Of a stretch of DNA of 64,000 nt, positions 24,839-32,261 are shown piece after piece. The notes under the pieces were generated by a model. It searched no databases and was not told the origin of the DNA. It saw only the letters and a list, made by a program, of their open reading frames with translations. Origin of the DNA: Pontimicrobium aquaticum (GTDB lineage Bacteria > Bacteroidota > Bacteroidia > Flavobacteriales > Flavobacteriaceae); NCBI RefSeq assembly GCF_005047595.1, contig NZ_SUPL01000001.1:558001-622000 (forward strand), given 5' to 3'. Both the position numbers and the translations under genes were made by a program. Each line of letters begins with the position of its first letter. The first letter of the stretch is position 1.

Positions 24839-27800
24839 ATGCAGCTAAAAAAATCTCTTGTCGTTTTCCTTCTCACAATAGTTGCTTTTTCATGTAAGCA
24901 AAGAGCAACGCAAACCGATAATCTTTTCAAATTTAAAGACCATATAAGCTACACAACATCTGGATTGGTTTCTGTGACGAGTCCAATAACTATCAATCTT
25001 GTAAAAGCTGTAGATAGTTGGAAACCTAACGAAGAGATTCTAACAAACGTAATACGTATTTCGCCTAAAGTTTCTGGAAAACTCATTTCAAAAAATGCTA
25101 ATCAATTAGTTTTTATACCTAAAAACCCTTTAAAAGCTGATACAGAATACACTGTAACGGTTAATCTAAAAGATATATATGAAACAATGCCGAAAGGTTT
25201 TGAAAGTTATACATTTCAGTTTAAAACCTTTAAACCCAATTTCTCGGTTATCACAAACGATTTACAATCCTACAGTAAAGAATGGCTATATATTGATGGC
25301 ATTATAAAACTAGCTGATATGGTGCGTTTAGAAGATGCTAAAACGATAATTGAAGCTTCACAAAACAATAAAGATCTTTCAATAAAATGGGATGAATCTA
25401 TTGAAACAGCTCGAATATTTGAATTTAAAATAGATAGTATTCATCGTGATATTGATGACTCAAAAGTAACCATCAATTGGAATGGAAAATCCATCAATGC
25501 TAATAATAAAGGCGAGAATACCATGATAATTCCAGGTATTAATAACTTCACCATCGTTGATGTAAAAGTGGAACAATCGCCTGAGCAATACTTGTCTATT
25601 AATTTTTCCGATCCTTTAAAAAAGCAACAAAACTTTGACGGTTTGGTAACATTAAAAGGCGTTTCAGACCCAAAATATATTGTTGATGGCAACGTGTTAA
25701 AGGTGTATACAGACTCTCGTGTAGTTGGTAATATTCAAGTAGATGTGTTTCAAGGCATCCGAAATACTGACGATTTTAAACTAAGAACACCTTTTTCAGA
25801 ATTGATTTCTTTTGAAGCGCTAAAACCTCAGGTTAGACTCATTACAGGAGCGGGAATTTTACCAAATTCGCAAGATTTAAGGTTCAATTTTGAAGCGGTT
25901 AACTTAAAAGCGGTTGATGTTCGCGTTATCAAGATTTTCGAAGATAACATCCTCCAGTTTTTACAAGACGATAACATTGGTAGCAACAGCAATTATAGCA
26001 TTAAACGTGTTGGACGACGCATTGCAAAGAAAACCATTCCACTTATAAAAGATGAAACTATAAACACAGGAAAATGGAAGGCCTACAGCATTGATTTATC
26101 TGAATATTTCAATGCAGATGCAGGTGCTATATATCGTGTTGAATTAAGCTTTAACAAAGACTATTCGCTATATGATTGTGAAGTGAATAACACCAATACA
26201 ACCAATCTTGAGGACGACGAATACTACGAAGATGATTATTATTATGACGAAGAAGAATACACTAAAACTTCTGATGATGAAGACCTTCGTGAAGAACAAT
26301 ATTGGGATAATGTTATCTACAATTACAAACGCTATTCGTATAACTGGAGAGAACGAGATAATCCTTGTCACGAAGCGTATTACAATCAAGAGCGTATGGT
26401 TTCAAATAATCTTATGGCTTCAAATCTTGGAGCCATTGTAAAACGTGGTACTAACAATTCGTTTTATTTTGCTGTCACTAATATTTTAAATACCAATCCT
26501 GAAGCAAATGCTAAAGTGACACTGTATAACTTTCAGCAGCAACCTTTGGCTTCAAAAACCACTGATACTAATGGTTTCACAATTATCGATTCGGACACCA
26601 ATGCCTATTTCGCTTTAGTTGAAAAAGGAACCAACACAACGTATGTAAAACTCAACGAAGGCAACTCATTATCCTTAAGCAAATTTGATATCTCAGGAAA
26701 AACGTTGCAACGTGGACTAAAAGGCTTTATTTATGGCGAACGTGGCGTGTGGCGACCAGGAGATTCGTTACACTTAACATTCATGTTAAACGATAACGCC
26801 AACCCTTTACCAAAAGAACATCCAGTAAAAATGGAAGTGACTGATGCCAATGGAAAGCTCGCCTACAGAAACATTACACAAAACGGATTGAATAACGTAT
26901 ATCGCTTTTCCGTACCTACCTCAACAGAGGACAAAACAGGAAATTGGAACGCAAAAGTGTCTGTTGGTGGTGCCACATTTTATAAAACCTTAAAAGTGGA
27001 GACCGTAAAACCTAATCGCTTAAAAATTAAAATAGATTTTGAAGACGAGGTACTTTCTAACACAAAGCCACTACAAAGTAAGCTTAGCGTGAATTGGTTA
27101 CATGGTGCGCCTGCAAAAAACGTCAAGGCTGAAATAAAAGCAAAATTTAGCACAACTTCAACTGGATTTGAAACCTATCCAAAATATGTGTTTAGTGATC
27201 CAACACGTTCATTCAATACAGAAGAAATTACCATTTTTGAAGGGAATGTAAATGCCGAAGGTATTGCCAATGTTAACAAAAAAATCAATGTTGGCGCGAA
27301 TGCTCCAGGCATGTTAAACGTATCATTCTTAACCAGAGCATTTGAAAATGGAGGTGATTTTTCTATAGACGCGTTTAGCAAAAAATATACGCCTTATAAA
27401 TCGTTTGTTGGTTTGCGTTCTCCAAAAGGAAATGCATATGGCTCGTTTTATACAGATGAAAATCAAACATTCGATATCGTAGTTGTTGATGCTAATGGAA
27501 AACCCATACAACGCAATAATCTTGAAATAAAAGTTTATAAAATTGAATGGCGCTGGTGGTGGAATTCCTCTTATGATGATTTAGCTTCCTATGAATCATC
27601 AAGCTACCACACACCTTTTTCAAGCAGTGCTGTAAACACAAATGCTAAAGGCGAAGCCAATTTCAATATAAACATTCCAGATGATGAAAGTGGTCGTTAC
27701 CTTATTCGAGTATATGACAAAGAAAGTGGTCATGCCACAGGACGCGTTGCTTATTTCTATAGAAATTGGTGGCATGGTAATTCTAGAAACGATAAAGAAG

Positions 27801-30415
27801 CTGCAAAAATGTTAGTCTTTGCTGCTGATAAAGAAACCTATACTATTGGTGAAGAAGCCAAAGTCACATTTCCTAGTGGCACCGAAGGTCGTGCACTCAT
27901 CAGCATTGAAAATGGTACAGAAGTACTTAGTACAACATGGGTAAAAACTCAAAAAGGAGAAACCACGGCGAGCATTCCTATCACTAAAGAAATGACACCA
28001 AATGTGTATATAAATATTTCGTTGTTGCAACCTCATGCTGTTACCGAAAATGACTTGCCAGTTCGATTATATGGTGTCATTCCAATAATGGTGGAAGACA
28101 AAAACACCATTCTAGAACCTCAAATCTCAATGCCAAATGTGTTGCGTCCAGAGCAGAATATCACTGTAAAAGTCAGCGAAAAAAACAACAAAGCCATGAC
28201 TTATACGGTTGCGTTGGTTGACGAAGGCTTATTGGATTTAACACGTTTTAAAACACCAAATGCTTGGGAGGAGTTTTACGCTCGTGAAGCTCTTGGTGTA
28301 AAAACTTGGGATATATTTGATGATGTGATTGGAGCTTATACAGGAAGTATTGACCAAGTGTTTGAAATTGGTGGTGATGGTTCTGCTTCCGAAGGCAAAA
28401 AGAAAAAAGCCAATCGCTTTAAACCAGTGGTTAAATTTTTAGGTCCTTTTGAGCTTAAAGCTGGAGAAACCAAAGCACACGACATAAAAATTCCAAAATA
28501 TATTGGTTCGGTCCGTACTATGGTGGTTGCTGGAGATTCCAAAAATGCAGCCTACGGAAGTATCGACAAGACAACACCTGTAAAAAAGCCTTTAATGGTG
28601 TTAGCAACCTTACCTCGTAAACTAAGTCCAGGTGAAAAAGTAACACTTCCTGTGACTGTTTTTGCTATGGAAAACAACATCAAAAATATAAACATTAGTT
28701 TAAAATTGAGTGATGGTATTTCAATAGTTGGCAACAAAAATCAGTCGTTAACTTTTGCAAAACCTGATGAGCAAATGGCGTATTTTCAGTTAGATGTTAG
28801 CAAAGCAAAAGGGATTAATACTGTTGAAGTGATTGCTTCTGGACATGGTGAAATATCGTCATATCAAGTAGAAATAGATGTGATGAATCCAAATCCATAT
28901 AGCACCAAAGCAACCGATTTTGTTCTAGACGGCAACACATCGCAAACCATAGATTTTGCAACCTTTGGTGAAATTGGAACTAATAGCGCAAACGTTGAGT
29001 TTTCAACCTTACCTCCAATGAATTTCACTGGAAGATTACAATATTTAATTCGCTATCCTCATGGCTGTGTGGAACAAATCACGTCTAGTGTATTTCCGCA
29101 GTTATTCTTAACAGATATTTTCGATTTAACCTTTGATAAAAAGAAGACTATTGAAGATAACGTGAAAAATGGGATTAAAAAACTGGCTCATTTTCAAAGA
29201 CCAAATGGTGGTTTATCCTATTGGAGTGGACAACATGATGTGAATGATTGGGGAACGTCGTATGCTGGACACTTTATGATTGAGGCAGAGAAAAAAGGTT
29301 ATGTATTACCATTGACTTTTAAAAGTAATTGGATTCAATACCAAAAACAAGCTGCCAAAAATTGGCGACCAAGTTATAGGTATTATCGAAGTGATGTCGC
29401 TCAAGCTTACAGATTATATACGTTAGCGTTAGCAGGACAGCCAGATTTAGCATCGATGAATCGATTAAAGGAATTTTCAGAATTAAGCAACGATGCTAAA
29501 TGGCGTTTAGCTGCTGCCTATGCACTTGCTGGACAACCTGAAGCTGCAAAAGCGATTTCAGCCACAGCAAACATAGAATTCAATAACGTGCAATATGATT
29601 ATTATACTTATGGCTCAGTTGATAGAAATAGAGCAATGGCACTAGAAACCATGGTAATCCTAAACGATACAAGAACTCGTGAATTAGCCGAATTAATTGC
29701 AAAACGTTTGTCATCAAATCAATGGATGAGCACACAATCTACAGCTTACAGTTTGTTGGCAATGGCTAAAATGGTCAACGAAAATGGAGGTAAAGATTTG
29801 AATCTAACTTTCAAACTTAATAATGGAAATCAAGAAACCATCAACACTAAAAATGCCATTTCACAACGTGATTTAAACATTAAAGATGGTAATAATCAAA
29901 TTGTGGTCAACAATACAAAAAACAATACCATTTATGCTCGTGTGATTACTTCTGGAAAATTGCCATTAGGCAAAGAAATTTCAGAGCAAAGAGGATTAAA
30001 AGTCTATGTGACTTATAAAGATTCACAAGGCAATACTATAGATATTACTAAGTTACAACAAGGTCAAGATTTTGTTGCAAGCATACAAGTTACTAACCAG
30101 AAAAATGAACCAATCAACGATGTGGCACTCACCCAAATTTTCCCTTCCGGATGGGAAATAGTAAATACGCGTTTTACTGCATTTGGAGAGACAGCCACGA
30201 ATCAAGCTGATTATACAGATATTAGAGATGACCGCGTAAATTTCTATTTCAATCTGAATAAAAGCTCGAGAGATGGAAGCACAAAAACCTTTAATGTGCT
30301 ATTAAACGCTTCGTATTTAGGAACCTATTATTTACCAGGAACACAAGCCGAAGCGATGTATGATAATGACTATTTCGTGAGAACGAAAGGTCAGTGGATT
30401 GAAGTAATTAAATAA
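24839..30415 (+). CDS. Bacterial alpha-2-macroglobulin family lipoprotein with thioester
   Basis: A giant 1858-residue protein with a lipoprotein signal (FLLTIVAFSCKQRA, Cys about 19). An Ig-like N domain (about 45-125, YTVTVNLKDIYETM) is followed by macroglobulin domains including GLKGFIYGERGVWRPGDSLH (about 630). The alpha-2-macroglobulin core has VALVDEGLLDLTRF. The thioester motif is intact at Cys1410 (HGCVEQ), and a helical toroid follows. Residues about 455-495 form an unusual D/E/Y-rich stretch. The family traps proteases at the cell surface and usually pairs with PBP1C, here pbpC about 1.8 kb downstream. Confidence 0.95.
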   Translation: MQLKKSLVVFLLTIVAFSCKQRATQTDNLFKFKDHISYTTSGLVSVTSPITINLVKAVDSWKPNEEILTNVIRISPKVSGKLISKNANQLVFIPKNPLKADTEYTVTVNLKDIYETMPKGFESYTFQFKTFKPNFSVITNDLQSYSKEWLYIDGIIKLADMVRLEDAKTIIEASQNNKDLSIKWDESIETARIFEFKIDSIHRDIDDSKVTINWNGKSINANNKGENTMIIPGINNFTIVDVKVEQSPEQYLSINFSDPLKKQQNFDGLVTLKGVSDPKYIVDGNVLKVYTDSRVVGNIQVDVFQGIRNTDDFKLRTPFSELISFEALKPQVRLITGAGILPNSQDLRFNFEAVNLKAVDVRVIKIFEDNILQFLQDDNIGSNSNYSIKRVGRRIAKKTIPLIKDETINTGKWKAYSIDLSEYFNADAGAIYRVELSFNKDYSLYDCEVNNTNTTNLEDDEYYEDDYYYDEEEYTKTSDDEDLREEQYWDNVIYNYKRYSYNWRERDNPCHEAYYNQERMVSNNLMASNLGAIVKRGTNNSFYFAVTNILNTNPEANAKVTLYNFQQQPLASKTTDTNGFTIIDSDTNAYFALVEKGTNTTYVKLNEGNSLSLSKFDISGKTLQRGLKGFIYGERGVWRPGDSLHLTFMLNDNANPLPKEHPVKMEVTDANGKLAYRNITQNGLNNVYRFSVPTSTEDKTGNWNAKVSVGGATFYKTLKVETVKPNRLKIKIDFEDEVLSNTKPLQSKLSVNWLHGAPAKNVKAEIKAKFSTTSTGFETYPKYVFSDPTRSFNTEEITIFEGNVNAEGIANVNKKINVGANAPGMLNVSFLTRAFENGGDFSIDAFSKKYTPYKSFVGLRSPKGNAYGSFYTDENQTFDIVVVDANGKPIQRNNLEIKVYKIEWRWWWNSSYDDLASYESSSYHTPFSSSAVNTNAKGEANFNINIPDDESGRYLIRVYDKESGHATGRVAYFYRNWWHGNSRNDKEAAKMLVFAADKETYTIGEEAKVTFPSGTEGRALISIENGTEVLSTTWVKTQKGETTASIPITKEMTPNVYINISLLQPHAVTENDLPVRLYGVIPIMVEDKNTILEPQISMPNVLRPEQNITVKVSEKNNKAMTYTVALVDEGLLDLTRFKTPNAWEEFYAREALGVKTWDIFDDVIGAYTGSIDQVFEIGGDGSASEGKKKKANRFKPVVKFLGPFELKAGETKAHDIKIPKYIGSVRTMVVAGDSKNAAYGSIDKTTPVKKPLMVLATLPRKLSPGEKVTLPVTVFAMENNIKNINISLKLSDGISIVGNKNQSLTFAKPDEQMAYFQLDVSKAKGINTVEVIASGHGEISSYQVEIDVMNPNPYSTKATDFVLDGNTSQTIDFATFGEIGTNSANVEFSTLPPMNFTGRLQYLIRYPHGCVEQITSSVFPQLFLTDIFDLTFDKKKTIEDNVKNGIKKLAHFQRPNGGLSYWSGQHDVNDWGTSYAGHFMIEAEKKGYVLPLTFKSNWIQYQKQAAKNWRPSYRYYRSDVAQAYRLYTLALAGQPDLASMNRLKEFSELSNDAKWRLAAAYALAGQPEAAKAISATANIEFNNVQYDYYTYGSVDRNRAMALETMVILNDTRTRELAELIAKRLSSNQWMSTQSTAYSLLAMAKMVNENGGKDLNLTFKLNNGNQETINTKNAISQRDLNIKDGNNQIVVNNTKNNTIYARVITSGKLPLGKEISEQRGLKVYVTYKDSQGNTIDITKLQQGQDFVASIQVTNQKNEPINDVALTQIFPSGWEIVNTRFTAFGETATNQADYTDIRDDRVNFYFNLNKSSRDGSTKTFNVLLNASYLGTYYLPGTQAEAMYDNDYFVRTKGQWIEVIK

Positions 30416-30423
30416 ACAAATCG

Positions 30424-30481
30424 GTCATTCTGAAATTGGTTCTGAGAGCCAAGAATTTTTCTGAAACTTTTTCGGAGTGAC
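30424..30481. repeat. REP-like repeat, family A variant
   Basis: GTCATTCTGA at one end and TCGGAGTGAC at the other form near-matching inverted ends around a 38-nt middle. It occupies nearly all of the gap between the macroglobulin and SH3-like genes and resembles the family A arms near the GIY-YIG gene. Confidence 0.5.
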
Positions 30482-30499
30482 TTTTAACACCTTAAAATA

Positions 30500-31399
30500 A
30501 TGAAAACAATAATAAGTTTATTAGTAACAATCGTAGCATTTGGCTACGTAGAAGCACAAGACATTCAATACGTTAATGCAGAAAACGGATTAATTGTAAG
30601 AGAAAAACCAAGCCAAGGCGCCATTAAAGTTGGTATGTTAGATTATGGAACAGCTATAGAAATTACCGAACACACCAATTTAAAACTCGACGTTGTCGAT
30701 GGTGGCACAAAACTTACTGGTGAATGGGTAAAAGTAAGAGGTATTGACGCTTACGAATTCTTTGAAGAAGGCTATGTTTTTAATGGTTATTTAACCGAAG
30801 AAAAACTGGAAAAACGCTTTAAGGCAAGCTATGATGAATTCACAGTAACTATTGAAGGCATCTTAGAAAAAGAGAGCAGGAAAGATGACATAAATCCTGA
30901 TTTTGATGGCGTGTTGTTTTACAAGTTGAATGATGATGAAACTTTAGAAGGCAAAACAGTTAGGGTAAAACATCATCAAGAATTTAGAACTATTGAAGTA
31001 TTCCAAAAGCATGAAAACAGTATCGCTATTTCTGATGATAAATCGCATTGCGATATTATTAACTGGCAACACTACTATTCTAGTTGGAAGCCTTTAAAAA
31101 CCATTTCCAGCAATAAAAAGTTTGAAGCTTTACCAATTTCAGAAAAAGAAGCAAGCAGGTTTATTGATGTTGATATTGATGAGCTAAAAACAGTTGTAAA
31201 CGATGCTTGTGGCGAAACTTGGAGTGAAGCTATAAAAGATGTTACCTCTTTGAATGACTATCCTACGAAAATTGTGGTAAGCAAAATGTATTTACGCATT
31301 TTAATGACAGATATTGATGGCTATAAAACAGAGAAGATAATTATCTTTGAAGTACCACTTAATAGTCAAACAAAAAAAGAGTCTTATGCAAAACTTTAA
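30500..31399 (+). CDS. Secreted SH3-like domain protein
   Basis: A 299-residue protein with a signal peptide (IISLLVTIVAFGYVEAQ). A bacterial SH3-like domain follows (about 20-100: VNAENGLIVREKPSQGAIK; GEWVKVRGIDAYEFFEEGYV). The remaining 200 residues form a mixed domain with no family I recognise. SH3b domains commonly bind cell-wall peptides. It lies between the macroglobulin and pbpC genes, so an envelope role is plausible. Confidence 0.75.
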   Translation: MKTIISLLVTIVAFGYVEAQDIQYVNAENGLIVREKPSQGAIKVGMLDYGTAIEITEHTNLKLDVVDGGTKLTGEWVKVRGIDAYEFFEEGYVFNGYLTEEKLEKRFKASYDEFTVTIEGILEKESRKDDINPDFDGVLFYKLNDDETLEGKTVRVKHHQEFRTIEVFQKHENSIAISDDKSHCDIINWQHYYSSWKPLKTISSNKKFEALPISEKEASRFIDVDIDELKTVVNDACGETWSEAIKDVTSLNDYPTKIVVSKMYLRILMTDIDGYKTEKIIIFEVPLNSQTKKESYAKL

Positions 31400-31697
31400 G
31401 CCATACTACGCAGTAATATTTACATCCACTTTAACTCAAAAGAATGAAGACTATAGTGAGATGGCACAAAAAATGGAAGATTTAGCCAAAACCCAATCTG
31501 GGTTTTTGGGTATTGATAGTGCACGAGAAGATGTAGGTATTACTGTGAGTTATTGGGAAAGTTTAGAGGCTATAAAAACATGGAAACAACATTCAGAGCA
31601 TTTAATAGCACAACAAAAAGGACGTGAGCAATGGTACAGTTGGTACAACACTAGAATCTGCAAAGTAGAACGTGAATATGAGTTTAACAATATATAA
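31386..31697 (+). CDS. Antibiotic biosynthesis monooxygenase (ABM) domain protein
   Basis: A 103-residue ferredoxin-like alpha/beta protein using the ATG at 31386, which overlaps the end of the SH3-like gene by 14 bases. Family features: YYAVIFTSTLTQ as strand 1, QSGFLGIDSAREDVGITVSY in the middle, and the SLEAIKTWKQHSEHLIAQQK helix. Members include small monooxygenases and stress proteins such as YczJ. The substrate is unknown. Translational overlap suggests co-expression with the preceding gene. Confidence 0.85.
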   Translation: MQNFKPYYAVIFTSTLTQKNEDYSEMAQKMEDLAKTQSGFLGIDSAREDVGITVSYWESLEAIKTWKQHSEHLIAQQKGREQWYSWYNTRICKVEREYEFNNI

Positions 31698-31701
31698 ACT
31701 T

Positions 31702-31760
31702 CCTTCCCTATTTTAGGGAAGGTGGATTTAATTCTTTTAGTAGAATTAAATTCGGAAGGG
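31702..31760 (+). repeat. REP-like repeat, family B, left arm of the DUF559 unit
   Basis: Two adjacent hairpins. The first is a perfect 8-bp stem with a 5-nt loop (CCTTCCCT-ATTTT-AGGGAAGG, 31702-31722). After TGG, the second is a perfect 9-bp stem (ATTTAATTC / GAATTAAAT, 31726-31751). CGGAAGGG follows. The right arm (32128-32185) has the same stem lengths, loop size and linker on the other strand with different bases. Confidence 0.8.
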
Positions 31761-31775
31761 TAAAATCATAAAAGA

Positions 31776-32150
31776 ATGAGTAAAACCCATAATCAAAGAC
31801 ATCTTGAAGAGCGCAGGAAAGAACTTAGAAAGAACCTAACTCCTGCCGAAGCGACCTTATGGAAATCATTACAAAGAAAACAACTAAAAGGAAGAAAATT
31901 TAGAAGGCAACACAGTATTCAAAATTTTATAGTTGATTTTTATTGCGCTTCTGAGGGATTAATAGTAGAACTCGATGGCGCTGTTCATTTAGATTTTGCG
32001 CAACAAAATTATGATTTGGAAAGAACTGAAATACTTGAAAACCTTGGACTTAAAGTAATTCGGTTTGAAAATCGGTTGATATTTGAACATTTATCCGAAG
32101 TATTAGAAGAAATTATCTGTCATTTTAAAACCACCTCGTCTTCTGAATAA
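31776..32150 (+). CDS. DUF559 (Vsr-like) endonuclease-domain protein
   Basis: A 124-residue single-domain protein. It has LRKNLTPAEATLWKSLQRKQ then FRRQHSIQNFIVDFYC and LIVELDGAVHLD, the D...ELDG pattern of the DUF559 branch of the PD-(D/E)XK/Vsr superfamily. It is predicted to cleave or nick DNA; targets are unknown. The last residues (KTTSSSE and stop) are encoded inside the family B repeat at 32128-32185, and a matching inverted arm precedes the gene. The gene and its repeats therefore look like one mobile unit inserted between the macroglobulin operon and pbpC. Confidence 0.88.
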   Translation: MSKTHNQRHLEERRKELRKNLTPAEATLWKSLQRKQLKGRKFRRQHSIQNFIVDFYCASEGLIVELDGAVHLDFAQQNYDLERTEILENLGLKVIRFENRLIFEHLSEVLEEIICHFKTTSSSE

Positions 32151-32185
32151 AAATTCAGAAGCCACTCCTCCTCTCTAAGGAGGAG
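32128..32185 (-). repeat. REP-like repeat, family B, right arm of the DUF559 unit
   Basis: On the minus strand: CTCCTCCT-TAGAG-AGGAGGAG (8-bp stem, 5-nt loop, 32165-32185), then TGG. Next is CTTCTGAAT-TTTT-ATTCAGAAG (9-bp stem, 32140-32161), then ACGAGGTGG. Same architecture as the left arm but inverted, with compensated sequence changes. It contains the stop codon of the DUF559 gene. Confidence 0.8.
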
Positions 32186-32217
32186 AGTTATATAAATAAA
32201 TATTAATTGGAAGAATT

Positions 32218-32260
32218 CCTTCCCTATTTTAGGTAAGGTGTCACGAAATGACGGAAGAGT
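32218..32260 (+). repeat. Third family B REP-like repeat, before pbpC
   Basis: CCTTCCCT-ATTTT-AGGTAAGG (32218-32238) differs from the left arm's first hairpin at one base. It is followed by a shortened second hairpin (GTCA-CGAAA-TGAC, 32240-32252) and CGGAAGAG. It forms a direct repeat with 31702-31722, 516 bp away, flanking the DUF559 gene and its right arm. Confidence 0.75.
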
Positions 32261-32261
32261 T

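Noticed and set aside
32238-32261. GTG start of pbpC at 32238
   Set aside because: The eight extra codons lie inside a family B repeat; the ATG at 32262 gives the expected short cytoplasmic tail before the TM segment.
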